Positions 22,594 through 30,779 of a stretch of DNA of 64,000 nucleotides are shown here, piece by piece (position 1 is the stretch's first letter; every line of letters starts with the position of its first letter). Position numbers and translations under genes: made by a program. Source of the stretch: an uncultured Rhizobium sp. (GTDB lineage: Bacteria; Pseudomonadota; Alphaproteobacteria; Rhizobiales; Rhizobiaceae); assembly GCA_945952315.1 (NCBI GenBank), contig CAMFIE010000013.1:1-64000 (forward strand), given 5' to 3'. Below the pieces are notes generated by a model, which was given only the letters and a program-made list of their open reading frames with translations, made no database searches and was not told the origin of the DNA.

Positions 22594-22904
22594 TGCTTCC
22601 GCCCAACGCCCGTTTTTCAGCGCAGGAACTGGACGCCATGCGAACGGCTCATGAGCGGTGCATGCCTTTCCGTACCTTCTGCCACACCTTCAATCTGAAG
22701 TCCGGTGAAGGACATGCGCTGATCCGGCATTTCCGCGACCAGGCCGACGAGGCCAAGGGGATCGACACCACAATCGCCAGTATCACCATGCGCAAGCGCG
22801 TGATCCGCGATGAGGGTGGCGGCTATGTCGAGCGCGTGATTACCCTTCCCCGCATCAGCATGCATGTCGCAGTCCTGAAGGAGCGCGGCCATGCTGAAGC
22901 ATGA
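22593..22904 (+). CDS. Hypothetical early phage protein
   Basis: 103 residues (MLPPNARFSAQELDAMRTAH). A helix-turn-helix-like stretch (FRTFCHTFNLKSGEGHALIR) precedes a beta-rich C-terminus (GGYVERVITLPRISMHVAVL). ATG 22593 overlaps the preceding stop; a GTG at 22590 would add one residue. Function unknown. Confidence 0.65.
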   Translation: MLPPNARFSAQELDAMRTAHERCMPFRTFCHTFNLKSGEGHALIRHFRDQADEAKGIDTTIASITMRKRVIRDEGGGYVERVITLPRISMHVAVLKERGHAEA

Positions 22905-23094
22905 GGCCGGGAACCGGATCATTCACTGCGATATCTGCAACACTCGCCTTCCCGGCCCCGCTGTTTCGGTCGCGAACATCCGCGAGCTGATAGGCCGCGC
23001 GCGGCTCCAGCTATGGCGGGTGGAGCGCGTGGCGGGTGAATGGAAACACACCTGCCCTGCCCATCCACCCGAACGGAACGGGAAGTTTCTATGA
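22891..23094 (+). CDS. Small Cys/His zinc-finger-like early protein
   Basis: 67 residues with CDIC at residues 13-16 and a later CPAH, a plausible single zinc site. Overlaps the previous gene by 14 nt and the next by 4 nt. No function assigned. Confidence 0.65.
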   Translation: MLKHEAGNRIIHCDICNTRLPGPAVSVANIRELIGRARLQLWRVERVAGEWKHTCPAHPPERNGKFL

Positions 23095-23630
23095 CCCGTG
23101 ACGAGGAACGCGAGCTGCTCGCCAACATCCGCGTGACGGCAGAGGCACTGCCCGCCGAATATTCGCTGGGCGCGGATGCAAAGGAAGGCCTTTGCCTATT
23201 CGGCCCCGCCACCGATGGCGATGGACACGAAACCTATGTGCGCTTCGAAGCCGGATGCCCGTTCCTGCAACAACAGGCGTTTTTGCACCTGCCCCGCAAT
23301 TTGCGCTTCCTGCTTGGCCTTCTCGATCGAGCATCGGCGAGCGTCAGAACACTTCGCCAGCGGCTGGAACGGTACGAGCCACCACCGACGCCGGAGCCCA
23401 AGAAGAAGGACTATGCGGCAGAAGTCACCATGAAGTGCCAGACCGGCGCTTTCCGCCGCTTCCTGATCGAATGCCATGGCTTGCCCGACACCGCCGACCT
23501 TGAGCGCACATTGACCCGTATCCGGACGCTTTTGCGCATCGAGAGCCGATCAGAACTGAATACCGACCCAGACGCCCAGGCGCGCTGGAAGTCTCTGAAA
23601 CAGGAGTTTGAACGATGGATGAAGAGATGA
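23091..23630 (+). CDS. Hypothetical early phage protein
   Basis: 179 residues from ATG 23091 (MTRDEERELLANIRVTAEAL). The N-terminus has GATDGDGHETYVRFEA-like strands; the middle is a long helix (FLLGLLDRASASVRTLRQRL) and a PPPTPEPKKKD linker precedes a helical C-terminal domain (FRRFLIECHGL, TLTRIRTLLRI). The linker marks a two-domain protein. Family not recognised. Confidence 0.66.
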   Translation: MTRDEERELLANIRVTAEALPAEYSLGADAKEGLCLFGPATDGDGHETYVRFEAGCPFLQQQAFLHLPRNLRFLLGLLDRASASVRTLRQRLERYEPPPTPEPKKKDYAAEVTMKCQTGAFRRFLIECHGLPDTADLERTLTRIRTLLRIESRSELNTDPDAQARWKSLKQEFERWMKR

Positions 23631-24058
23631 AAACTGCACAGGCGATCACCTACCCGGAAGGTCTGGAATGGCACTGGTACGGCGGCGATGATGGCGAACG
23701 TTACTTCATCGGCCCGTATGCAAGCCGCGAGCAGGTGGTTGCAGAGATCAAAAGCTGCGGGCTGGAGCGCGGCTACATCGTCGAGGCAGCAAAGGAGCCA
23801 CTGAAACTCTCGGCGTATTTCAGCGCGGATATCCTGACGGATGCCCTTCTGGATGACGCTGTAGCAGATCCGGAAGGTGACTACGAGATCGAGATCGATG
23901 CAACGCCCGCCCAGACCGATGAGCTGGTCACAGCCGTCAGGGCTGTCATCGACGATTGGCAGGCCAAGCACAACATCGTCATCACGCCCTGGGCGTTCAC
24001 CTACAGCCGAAACGAAGCGGTGATCGAGCGGAATGCTGAGCCATCGGAGGGTATCTGA
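23615..24058 (+). CDS. Hypothetical early phage protein
   Basis: 147 residues (MDEEMKTAQAITYPEGLEWH). Acidic; includes YFIGPYASREQVVAEIKSCG and a C-terminal region with TDELVTAVRAVIDDWQAKHN. Overlaps the previous gene by 16 nt and touches the next (TGATG). No known domain. Confidence 0.66.
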   Translation: MDEEMKTAQAITYPEGLEWHWYGGDDGERYFIGPYASREQVVAEIKSCGLERGYIVEAAKEPLKLSAYFSADILTDALLDDAVADPEGDYEIEIDATPAQTDELVTAVRAVIDDWQAKHNIVITPWAFTYSRNEAVIERNAEPSEGI

Positions 24059-24972
24059 TGGCGGAGAACTCTGCAATTTCATGGACAACGCACACATGGA
24101 ACCCATGGATTGGCTGCACCAAGGTAAGCCCCGCATGTGACGGATGCTATGCCGAAGCACTGATGGATAAGCGCATGGGTAAGGCCCAATGGGGCAACCA
24201 TCCGCGCGTCCGTACCGGCGCTCATACGTGGAATGATCCGAGTCGCTGGAACCGGAAGGCGGAAAAAGAGGGAACCCGACCTTTCGTCTTCTGTGCCAGC
24301 CTTGCCGATATCTTCGACAATCAGGTCGATCCGCAGTGGCGGGCAGATGCCTTTGAGGTGATGCGCAACACGCCCCGGCTGGTCTATCTGCTTCTGACAA
24401 AGCGGCCACAGAACATTGTGAAGCTGTCAGACCGGGCGGGTGGTCTGCCTCGCAATGCGGCGATCGGCACGTCTGTCGAGGATCAGCAGCGGGCCGACGC
24501 AAATCTTGCTGCGCTTGAAGTCGCTCGGATAGAGCTTGCGCCAATTTTTACATTCGGTTCCTTTGAACCGTTGCTTGGTCACGTTCAGATTGCTCCTCGC
24601 TGCATGCCTGATTGGATCATCGCCGGTGGTGAAACAGATCAGGGCACTCACCGAGCACGACCGACGCACCCTGCTTGGTTCAGATCGCTACGTGATCAGG
24701 CGGCACAAGCTGGCAAGCCTTTTCATTTCAAACAGTGGGGTGAATGGGGACGCGCCAGGTTCGCGCATTCAGGCACTCCGGGCAAATACGCTTTGGCAAC
24801 GGCTGGAGAAATGAGCGGCTGGTGGCCTGCCGACGTGCATGAGGTCGATTACTACCCGCGCCAAATTGACCTCTTTGGAGGCGCTACGGTCTTGCAGAAG
24901 CTCGGCAAGAAGCATACCGGACGCCTTCTCGATGGTGCCGAGCACAACGCCTTTCCGGAGGTGTCGGCATGA
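24058..24972 (+). CDS. Phage Gp37/Gp68 family protein (DUF5131), radical-SAM-like
   Basis: 304 residues. The N-terminus carries ISWTTHTWNPWIGCTKVSPA followed by CDGCYAE, a Cys cluster Cx6Cx2C that could hold an iron-sulphur cluster as in radical SAM enzymes. LVYLLLTKRPQNI and IAGGETDQG are typical of the family. Members are widespread in phages and conjugative elements with unknown substrate; a modification role is suggested by the fold. It is the largest product of the rightward operon apart from integrase. Confidence 0.85.
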   Translation: MAENSAISWTTHTWNPWIGCTKVSPACDGCYAEALMDKRMGKAQWGNHPRVRTGAHTWNDPSRWNRKAEKEGTRPFVFCASLADIFDNQVDPQWRADAFEVMRNTPRLVYLLLTKRPQNIVKLSDRAGGLPRNAAIGTSVEDQQRADANLAALEVARIELAPIFTFGSFEPLLGHVQIAPRCMPDWIIAGGETDQGTHRARPTHPAWFRSLRDQAAQAGKPFHFKQWGEWGRARFAHSGTPGKYALATAGEMSGWWPADVHEVDYYPRQIDLFGGATVLQKLGKKHTGRLLDGAEHNAFPEVSA

Positions 24973-25355
24973 CGGCAATCACCAAGCTTCACTTCGTCGA
25001 GGTTAGTGCACTCAAAGGCGGGATCATTCGCAATGAGAAGGTTTTCAAGCGCTCCGAATTGGACGTGATCGGTGAAAATCCGCATGCGCTTGTGGTCGAC
25101 GACATTTTTTTCACGACAATCCGGAAGAGCAAAAAGGATGAATTTTATACCTGTCTGAACAGGCCATCCATTTCCGTTTTTGCCAGCGATAGGGTGTGGG
25201 GCTCCGGCGTCACCTACCGAATGTATTCCATACACAAAGTGCGGGCCGAGACCATCCGAGCGCAAATCAAAGCCGCGATCGAGAAGAAGATCGGCATCCT
25301 CTCCCAAGGGATCGATCTGCGGTTCATCACCGATAAAACCGGAGATGCGGCATGA
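24969..25355 (+). CDS. Hypothetical phage protein coupled to DUF5131
   Basis: 128 residues (MTAITKLHFVEVSALKGGII). Alternating beta strands and a C-terminal helix (AETIRAQIKAAIEKKIG). Start overlaps the DUF5131 stop (ATGA) and its own stop overlaps the ASCH-like gene, suggesting co-function. No recognised motif. Confidence 0.66.
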   Translation: MTAITKLHFVEVSALKGGIIRNEKVFKRSELDVIGENPHALVVDDIFFTTIRKSKKDEFYTCLNRPSISVFASDRVWGSGVTYRMYSIHKVRAETIRAQIKAAIEKKIGILSQGIDLRFITDKTGDAA

Positions 25356-26083
25356 CCGATCGCCCCATCCTCTTCTCCGCTCCGATGGTCAGCGCCCTGC
25401 TCGATGGACGCAAAACCCAGACGCGGCGCTTGATCAATTTCGCAGGGATCGAGAACGTCCTCGATTTTGTACCCGTTGGAACCGACGCCCAAGGTCGTCG
25501 TGTGTTCGAAATGAAGGACCGCAATGGAAATCACATGTCCCGCCCCGCTGGGAAGGGTCTGGTGGATTACCAATTTTCGCCGCGGATCGCATTGAATGAC
25601 CGCCTATGGGTTCGCGAGGCTTGGTGCACAAGCGGGAGCCTTGACAGCATTCGACCGCGCGATCTCCCAGCGACGGCGCTTCTGCTTTACAAAGCAGACG
25701 GCAGAAGATCGACCATTGCCGGGAAGCAACGCCCGTCGATGTTCATGCCACGCTGGGCCTCTCGCCTCACTCTGATCATCACAGATGTGCGCATCGAACG
25801 GTTGCAGGGCATCAGCGAGGAGGATGCCTGCGCCGAAGGCGTTTGGCATGGAAATACCTACAACCGCTTTGCAGATGATCTCGCAGCTTCATGCGTCCCC
25901 GGCATGTGGTTCCACGGCGCCACGGATTGGTACCAAAATCTCTGGAACCGAATCAACGGCCCCGGCGCATGGGAGGCGAACCCGTGGGTGGTCGCATATT
26001 CCTTCACCGTCCATCACCAGAACATCGACAGTATGGACGCTGGCGGAAAATCGGTCGCTCCTTCTGAGAATGGAGGCGAATGA
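25352..26083 (+). CDS. ASCH/PUA-like phage protein
   Basis: 243 residues. MTDRPILFSAPMVSALLDGR, KTQTRR and the later NDRLWVREAW are the signature of phage ASCH-type (PUA-related) proteins, thought to bind RNA or modified bases. A second conserved region, RLTLIITDVRIERLQGISEE, follows. Frequently found beside DUF5131 genes. It overlaps the previous gene by 4 nt. Role in phage biology unknown. Confidence 0.8.
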   Translation: MTDRPILFSAPMVSALLDGRKTQTRRLINFAGIENVLDFVPVGTDAQGRRVFEMKDRNGNHMSRPAGKGLVDYQFSPRIALNDRLWVREAWCTSGSLDSIRPRDLPATALLLYKADGRRSTIAGKQRPSMFMPRWASRLTLIITDVRIERLQGISEEDACAEGVWHGNTYNRFADDLAASCVPGMWFHGATDWYQNLWNRINGPGAWEANPWVVAYSFTVHHQNIDSMDAGGKSVAPSENGGE

Positions 26084-26346
26084 TGGGAACTGGTCCAATA
26101 GTTTCGACGGGCTGGAAGCGGCAACAGCACTTCCGTCACCGCAAGAGCTTTTTCGGGAAGCTCATCTTGCAGCAGTTGGAAACGCGCCGCGAGGGACGCG
26201 GCCCTGTTGAAAAGGACAATCTTAGTTGGGGCGTTCATTGCGAGCGATGGGTCGATGTCACCGCTAATGATGTCATCCTCGACTGGCGGATCGAGGCAGC
26301 TACCGCAGCGCTGACCGCTGAGCGTAAAAGTGAGGTGTCGGCATGA
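26080..26346 (+). CDS. Hypothetical early phage protein
   Basis: 88 residues. QQHFRHRKSFFGKLILQQLE is reminiscent of small phage proteins with a basic N-terminus; the C-terminus includes RWVDVTANDVILDWRI. Two tandem ATG codons (26080, 26083). Ends in a 16-bp sequence that is repeated at another gene junction (24958). Confidence 0.65.
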   Translation: MMGTGPIVSTGWKRQQHFRHRKSFFGKLILQQLETRREGRGPVEKDNLSWGVHCERWVDVTANDVILDWRIEAATAALTAERKSEVSA

Positions 26347-27056
26347 CTATGAAGGCAAAACCTGAAATGATCGAAGCTGCATGGTTGCCGATTGCAAAGG
26401 CAGACCGAGAAATCGTGCATCAACAGCACTTCCCTGAGATTGGCATCACCATTCGCAACTCGGATCGTTACTGGGTCCGCGACAGCGATGGTCGCGTATA
26501 CGAAGCTTCGTGGACCGAGGACGGGAAAGGCCGTGATCATTGGTGGGACTGGGAAAACGAAAGCCCGGTTGATCCCGTCGAATTCATGCCTCACCCACTT
26601 GATCCGCGTTTCGTCGCCGCTCAGCCGCAGCCGATGGCCGTTCCGGAACCTGAAAAAATCCGAACTTTAGTAGAGCAGGCGTTGCATTGCACATTGGGGT
26701 TCTCGATCAAGCAGGTCGATATTACCGACGCCATGAGAAACTTGCGTGACGCTGCCTTGGACGTTGAGCGTATCCTTTCCATGCTCTCCACCCCGCCCGC
26801 CGACCTACACCGCCTGCGGGAAGAGAACGACCATCTGACACAACGCCTCAACCACTACATCAAGGCGACGACTGCCAAGAATTCGGATTTGATTGCCGCC
26901 GAAGCCCGCGTGAAGGTGCTGGAAGAGACGCTGGAGTGGTATGGCGAGCAGGCACGGCTTGCGCGGCTTATCACCGGCGAAGGCGATCCGGGGCGGTGGG
27001 CGCTGGCAGATGATGGCGGAAAACGCGCCGAAGCTGCCCTGAAAGGCGGTGCGTAA
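26343..27056 (+). CDS. Hypothetical phage protein with coiled coil
   Basis: 237 residues. The N-terminal part (WDWENESPVDPVEFMPHPLD) looks like a DUF551-type fragment; a predicted coiled coil follows (LHRLREENDHLTQRLNHYIK, then AEARVKVLEETLEWY). The gene ends with RAEAALKGGA, encoded by a 26-bp sequence repeated at the end of the next gene. No enzyme motif. Confidence 0.66.
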   Translation: MTMKAKPEMIEAAWLPIAKADREIVHQQHFPEIGITIRNSDRYWVRDSDGRVYEASWTEDGKGRDHWWDWENESPVDPVEFMPHPLDPRFVAAQPQPMAVPEPEKIRTLVEQALHCTLGFSIKQVDITDAMRNLRDAALDVERILSMLSTPPADLHRLREENDHLTQRLNHYIKATTAKNSDLIAAEARVKVLEETLEWYGEQARLARLITGEGDPGRWALADDGGKRAEAALKGGA

Positions 27057-27058
27057 TG
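27033..27058 (+). repeat. 26-bp gene-junction repeat, copy 1
   Basis: GCTGCCCTGAAAGGCGGTGC plus GTAATG: the same 26 bases end this gene and start the next, and recur at 27422-27447. Likely a homology point for module exchange. Confidence 0.7.
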
Positions 27059-27445
27059 GCCGTATATGTTGACGACGTTCGACATGGATTTGGCAACATG
27101 GTGATGTGCCACCTATGGGCCGACACTGACGAAGAATTGCTCGAAATGGTCGATCTCATCGGTGTGCAGCGGAAGTGGATACAAGGGCATAAGTCCTTGT
27201 CTTTTGGAAAACACCGCAACGCAAGTTGGGTACACTTTGATATTTCTCTCGGCAAGAAAGCGCTGGCGTTGCAACGCGGCGCGATCCTTACTGATAGGTT
27301 TGGGCCTATCGTTCACACGGCCAAGCTCCGTATCGCTTTCGGAGAAGCGAACGAACTTCATGATATGGTGGATCGAGCCAAGAAGCAGCTAGAAAATATT
27401 GAGCGCATCAGGTCGCGCGCCGCTGCCCTGAAAGGCGGTGCGTAA
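27056..27445 (+). CDS. DUF4031 domain protein
   Basis: 129 residues. MAVYVDDVRHGFGNMVMCHL, ADTDEELLEMVDLIGV and FDISLGKKALALQRGAI match DUF4031, a short family common in phages and actinobacteria with unknown function. C-terminal helical extension ends in the same ALKGGA as the preceding gene. Confidence 0.78.
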   Translation: MAVYVDDVRHGFGNMVMCHLWADTDEELLEMVDLIGVQRKWIQGHKSLSFGKHRNASWVHFDISLGKKALALQRGAILTDRFGPIVHTAKLRIAFGEANELHDMVDRAKKQLENIERIRSRAAALKGGA

Positions 27446-27447
27446 TG
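27422..27447 (+). repeat. 26-bp gene-junction repeat, copy 2
   Basis: Identical to 27033-27058 and likewise spans a stop codon and the next start codon. The DUF4031 gene is thus bracketed by perfect repeats and could be gained or lost cleanly by recombination. Confidence 0.7.
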
Positions 27448-27648
27448 CGCTACTTCGAACGCCTCCGTATAGAGTGGATCATCGAGATGATCGGCATCTA
27501 TGGGCACATCAACAGAAGCCATGTGGTCAAGAAATTCGATGTGACAGAACAGGTCGCATCTCGAGATTTCCAGACCATCCAGAAACTTCACCCGCACCTG
27601 ATGCGCTACGACACCAGCGCAAAGACCTACTTTGCGAGGGAGGCGTAG
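27445..27648 (+). CDS. Small helix-turn-helix protein
   Basis: 67 residues (MRYFERLRIEWIIEMIGIYG). HINRSHVVKKFDVTEQVASR, followed by DFQTIQKLHP, is a DeoR-like winged helix pattern. It sits just before the xis-like gene and may regulate excision genes. Confidence 0.72.
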   Translation: MRYFERLRIEWIIEMIGIYGHINRSHVVKKFDVTEQVASRDFQTIQKLHPHLMRYDTSAKTYFAREA

Positions 27649-27987
27649 ATGGCCGACCAACTTCTCACCCCGACACAAGCGGCGGAACTGCTGGGGATCT
27701 CGACAAAGACCCTTCGCGAGCACGTCAGATCGGGCGAAATCGCCGTGATCTCGACCGGTTGCGGAATGAAGCGCCCGCGCGTAGCCTATGCGGCTTCAGA
27801 CATTCAGGACTTCATCAACCGCCGTAGGACAAGATTGTGTCAGTCTACAAACACAAAAACAGCCCGTTCTACCAATACGACTTTCAACTCCGGGGTAATC
27901 GCTTTTGCGGCTCTACAGGAGCGACGAGCCGAAGAGAGGCGGAACAAGTCGAGCGCCAAAAGCGTGCGGAGGCAAAAGCAACTGTAG
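27649..27987 (+). CDS. Excisionase-like helix-turn-helix protein
   Basis: 112 residues. LTPTQAAELLGISTKTLREH, then VRSGEIAVI and YAASDIQDFINRRR, is the MerR/excisionase-type HTH_17 domain, complete by about residue 65. The last ~50 residues overlap the integrase gene in another frame (27837-27987), look low-complexity and may be dispensable. Position next to int suggests recombination directionality factor. Confidence 0.8.
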   Translation: MADQLLTPTQAAELLGISTKTLREHVRSGEIAVISTGCGMKRPRVAYAASDIQDFINRRRTRLCQSTNTKTARSTNTTFNSGVIAFAALQERRAEERRNKSSAKSVRRQKQL

Positions 27988-29000
27988 AAGCCGCCGCCGC
28001 TGGCGACGATGGGAAACTATATCTTGCTGGTGCCGTATCGCGATATTGGGATGAAGTCGGCTCCCGGCACGCCAACAGCGAAACCACATGGACTGATCTT
28101 GAGCGCTTGGTAGGATACTTCGGTCAACACAAGTTGATGGCCGATATCACAGACCGAGATGTCGCCCAGCTCGTGCAATGGCGGCGAGCACATCATGCTT
28201 GGGGCCGCGCCACGACTGAAAGCGGCAAACCGATGAAGCTGGTATCTGCCGCCACGGTCAATCGATCAACAACCCTTGTTCTGAAAAAGCTGTTTACCCG
28301 CGCCAAGCGCACTTGGCGCTTCTCATTCCCGCTGGAGCCGATCTGGAAAGATCATTGGCTTCAGGAACCGAGGGAGCGCGTGCGCGAGCTGAAGGCGCAT
28401 GAAAGCTCAGCCCTCCGGCTGGCAACGCGAGATGACTATACCCCCGTTTTTGAATTTGCCCGCGCGACCGGCCTACGGCTCGACGAGTGCCTGATCCAAT
28501 GGGACAATGTTGACTGGCAGACGGGATGGATAAGTACGCCTGGTAAAGGCGGGCGTATGGTCAGAACCGCTATCACCACAGCAGTCCGCGAAATCCTCCT
28601 ACCGCTCCGAGGGCATCACAAGGATTGGGTGTTTACCTATGTCGCCAAGCGCAACCGATCGCCTGGCGCGAGCTATCGCGGAAATGGCGAAATCCAGGTT
28701 AGAGGCACTCGATATCCGATCACCTATAGCGGCCTGAAGACGGCATGGAAGCGAATCAGAACGACGGCAGGTGTGAAGGATTTCCGGTTCCATGACTTCC
28801 GGCATGATGTGGCAACCAAGTTGCTCCGAGCTACCGGCAATCTGAAGACGGTCCAGAAGGCGCTGAACCACGCCGATATTAAAACAACCACGCGCTATGC
28901 GCATGTCCTGGACGAAGAGGTCGCTAGCGCAATGGAAGCCCTCACCCAGCAACAAAACCGCGACGCCGAGTCCCGTAAAAAATCCCGTAATGGAAATTGA
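27837..29000 (+). CDS. Phage integrase, tyrosine recombinase
   Basis: 387 residues from GTG 27837 (MSVYKHKNSPFYQYDFQLRG). SAM-like core-binding region ~residues 60-165; catalytic set visible as R214 (TGLRLDE), H319-R322 (HDFRHD), H345 (LNHADIKTTTRYAHV) and nucleophile Y354. It should recombine attP with a tRNA-Pro attB. It ends 52 nt before the att copy. The overlap of about 150 nt with the excisionase-like frame is unusually long. Confidence 0.95.
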   Translation: MSVYKHKNSPFYQYDFQLRGNRFCGSTGATSRREAEQVERQKRAEAKATVEAAAAGDDGKLYLAGAVSRYWDEVGSRHANSETTWTDLERLVGYFGQHKLMADITDRDVAQLVQWRRAHHAWGRATTESGKPMKLVSAATVNRSTTLVLKKLFTRAKRTWRFSFPLEPIWKDHWLQEPRERVRELKAHESSALRLATRDDYTPVFEFARATGLRLDECLIQWDNVDWQTGWISTPGKGGRMVRTAITTAVREILLPLRGHHKDWVFTYVAKRNRSPGASYRGNGEIQVRGTRYPITYSGLKTAWKRIRTTAGVKDFRFHDFRHDVATKLLRATGNLKTVQKALNHADIKTTTRYAHVLDEEVASAMEALTQQQNRDAESRKKSRNGN

Positions 29001-29052
29001 CAATCGCTGCATGCCCTATGCTACAAGGCTTTCCGCTCGATAGACTTCAGTT

Positions 29053-29097
29053 CTGGGGGTCAAGGGGTCGTCGGTTCAAATCCGGCCACCCCGACCA
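29053..29097 (+). other. attR: 3' portion of tRNA-Pro(GGG)
   Basis: The 45 bases start in the anticodon loop (CTGGGGG) and continue through the anticodon 3' strand, T arm (GTCGG/CCGGC), acceptor 3' strand CACCCCG, A and CCA. The 5' half of a tRNA is absent: the bases before it do not pair. This is the duplicated core left when a phage integrates into the 3' end of a tRNA gene, so the intact tRNA-Pro is expected at the left junction. The remaining bases to 29156 hold nothing recognisable. Confidence 0.9.
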
Positions 29098-29156
29098 ATA
29101 AATCCGGATCGGCCGAGCCCCCAGCTCGGTGATCACTCTTCAGAAAACATGGACAT

Positions 29157-29657
29157 TCAGCTGCGGTCCTGCCGCGTCGCCTGCCATTCCGGCCGGAGAA
29201 TGGACAGAATCAGCTCGTCGCGATGCTCGCCGTGGAAATAGGCATTTCCGCGCGCGATGCCTTCGGCGGTGAAGCCAGCGGCCTCATAGGCCTTGCGGGC
29301 CCTCAGATTATCCGGAAAGCAGCCGATCCAGCAGCGCCATGCATCGGTCTCGGAGAAGATGCGGCTGACCACGTCCGCAATCATCCGGCGGCCGATGCCG
29401 GCTCCCGTGCGGGAAAGCGCCGCCCGCTTGATCAGGCAAACATGATCCTTCGCATTCCATCCGCGCAGCAGGCAAAAACCGACCGGCTCATCCCCGAGCA
29501 TGGCCAGGAAATAGCGGTAATCCGGGTTTTTAAACGCCGATTCGTGATCTGCCCGTTCCCATCGCCCGACCAGCTGGTCATAGCCGGGCAAGCGTTCGGT
29601 CTCCATGATGAACGGCAGGTCGGACAGGTCTGCCCGTCTCAGAGCAAAAGCGCTCAT
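29157..29657 (-). CDS. GNAT family N-acetyltransferase
   Basis: 166 residues from ATG 29657 ([20 protein letters not shown]). Acetyl-CoA-binding segment [19 protein letters not shown] and C-terminal [17 protein letters not shown] are typical GNAT motifs. Substrate unknown. First chromosomal gene right of the prophage; its ATG overlaps the stop of the MerR regulator, so the two are coupled. Confidence 0.88.
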   Translation of the reverse strand: MSAFALRRADLSDLPFIMETERLPGYDQLVGRWERADHESAFKNPDYRYFLAMLGDEPVGFCLLRGWNAKDHVCLIKRAALSRTGAGIGRRMIADVVSRIFSETDAWRCWIGCFPDNLRARKAYEAAGFTAEGIARGNAYFHGEHRDELILSILRPEWQATRQDRS

Positions 29658-30187
29658 CGGACCTGATCGAGCAGGCGCTTGCATTCCAGAAGATCGTAGA
29701 GCGCCTCCTGCAGAAGCGCGCGGTCTTCCTTGTTGACGCTGCCCTTGCCGATGGAAACCTCGGGCGCATCCTCGTCACTGCCACCGAAATTGAAGAATCG
29801 CCGAGTGATCGGCACCTTGGCGCGGCCGACAATCTGATCTTCATCCGGCAGATGAACCTTGGGTTCGGGGCTCGTCTCCTCCCCTGCCGCCGCCAGCGCC
29901 TCGACCGTTGCGAGATCGCCGGTCGCAATCGCCGCCACGAACTTGTTGCCATTGGTTTTCAGAAGCTTCTGGACGCCCTTGATCGTGTAACCGTGATCAT
30001 AGAGCAGATGCCGGATGCCCTTCAGCAGATCCACATCGTCCGGGCGATAATAGCGCCGCCCGCCGCCGCGCTTCAGCGGCTTGATTTGCGGAAAGCGCGT
30101 TTCCCAGAAACGAAGCACATGCTGCGGCAGGTCGAGATCATCGGCCACTTCACTGATGGTACGGAACGCATCCGGGCTCTTGTCCAC
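29654..30187 (-). CDS. MerR family transcriptional regulator
   Basis: About 177 residues from GTG 30187, which has AAGGAG 9 nt upstream; a longer frame from ATG 30259 is possible. The MerR winged helix is evident: [60 protein letters not shown]. The linker and C-terminus lack Cys metal ligands. The position after ihfA is conserved in rhizobia. Confidence 0.88.
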   Translation of the reverse strand: MDKSPDAFRTISEVADDLDLPQHVLRFWETRFPQIKPLKRGGGRRYYRPDDVDLLKGIRHLLYDHGYTIKGVQKLLKTNGNKFVAAIATGDLATVEALAAAGEETSPEPKVHLPDEDQIVGRAKVPITRRFFNFGGSDEDAPEVSIGKGSVNKEDRALLQEALYDLLECKRLLDQVR

Positions 30188-30332
30188 CGCTACAAACTCC
30201 TTGCCTGCCCCTGATCGGCCAACGGCTTTCATCAAGCCATCGAATCGCTCTGATTTCAACGGTTTGCCGAGGAAAATTCAAGTGCAGCGGAGTTTCTCCA
30301 CGGTGAAAGTCCTTCACCGGTGGAAGCAAGCG

Positions 30333-30671
30333 TCAGGCAGCCGGATTCTGCGGCTTCTGCTTGGCCTTGCGGAGCGTATGCGCCTTGAGGATGCGCTGCT
30401 TCAGCACATTCGATGCCTTGAAGGTCATCACGCGGCGCGGCGAGATCGGCACTTCCTCACCGGTCTTCGGATTGCGACCGATGCGCTCGTTCTTGTCGCG
30501 CACCTGGAAGGTGGCGAAGGACGACAGCTTCACGGTTTCCCCCCGCACGATTGCCGCGCAGATTTCATCCAGCACCGTCTCCACCAGTTCGGCAGATTCG
30601 GTTCGGGACAAACCAACCTTCCGGAACACCGATTCCGCAAGATCAGCCCGTGTTACAGTCTTTCCAGCCAT
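30333..30671 (-). CDS. ihfA: Integration host factor alpha subunit
   Basis: 112 residues. [20 protein letters not shown] and the DNA-binding arm [19 protein letters not shown] are diagnostic of IhfA; it heterodimerises with IhfB and bends DNA. Slight C-terminal basic extension ([12 protein letters not shown]) as in other rhizobia. Lies in the conserved plsX-fabH-ihfA-merR order. IHF is commonly required by tyrosine integrases. Confidence 0.95.
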   Translation of the reverse strand: MAGKTVTRADLAESVFRKVGLSRTESAELVETVLDEICAAIVRGETVKLSSFATFQVRDKNERIGRNPKTGEEVPISPRRVMTFKASNVLKQRILKAHTLRKAKQKPQNPAA

Positions 30672-30779
30672 GATTCCCCGCCCAGTTTCGTTTTTGTGAT
30701 TGTGAAACCTGATCGGAGATTATTGCCCTTGTTTGAACTGGTCAAGCGCTTGTTCAAAGTGACTTATTCAACCGATGAC

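Larger units (their letters stand above)
1..29097. mobile_element. Mosaic lambda-head / P2-baseplate prophage (left end outside window)
   Basis: A contiguous phage genome: leftward structural genes at 1-12.4 kb, leftward replication and regulatory genes at 12.7-19.25 kb, a cI switch, and a rightward small-gene operon ending in integrase at 29.0 kb. The right boundary is a partial tRNA-Pro, and chromosomal housekeeping genes begin directly after it. No lysis genes, tail sheath, tube or tape-measure genes are visible, so these should lie left of position 1. Gene order matches the lambda plan seen from the switch: cro, cII-like, O-like, Q-like, then late genes on one side, and small early genes, xis and int on the other. 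Confidence 0.95.

Noticed and set aside
23411-24544. 377-residue minus-strand frame in the early operon
   Set aside because: Conflicts with tightly coupled plus-strand genes including the recognisable DUF5131 gene.
29053-29097. Functional tRNA-Pro gene
   Set aside because: Only the part from the anticodon loop to CCA exists; the upstream sequence does not supply D arm or acceptor 5' strand.
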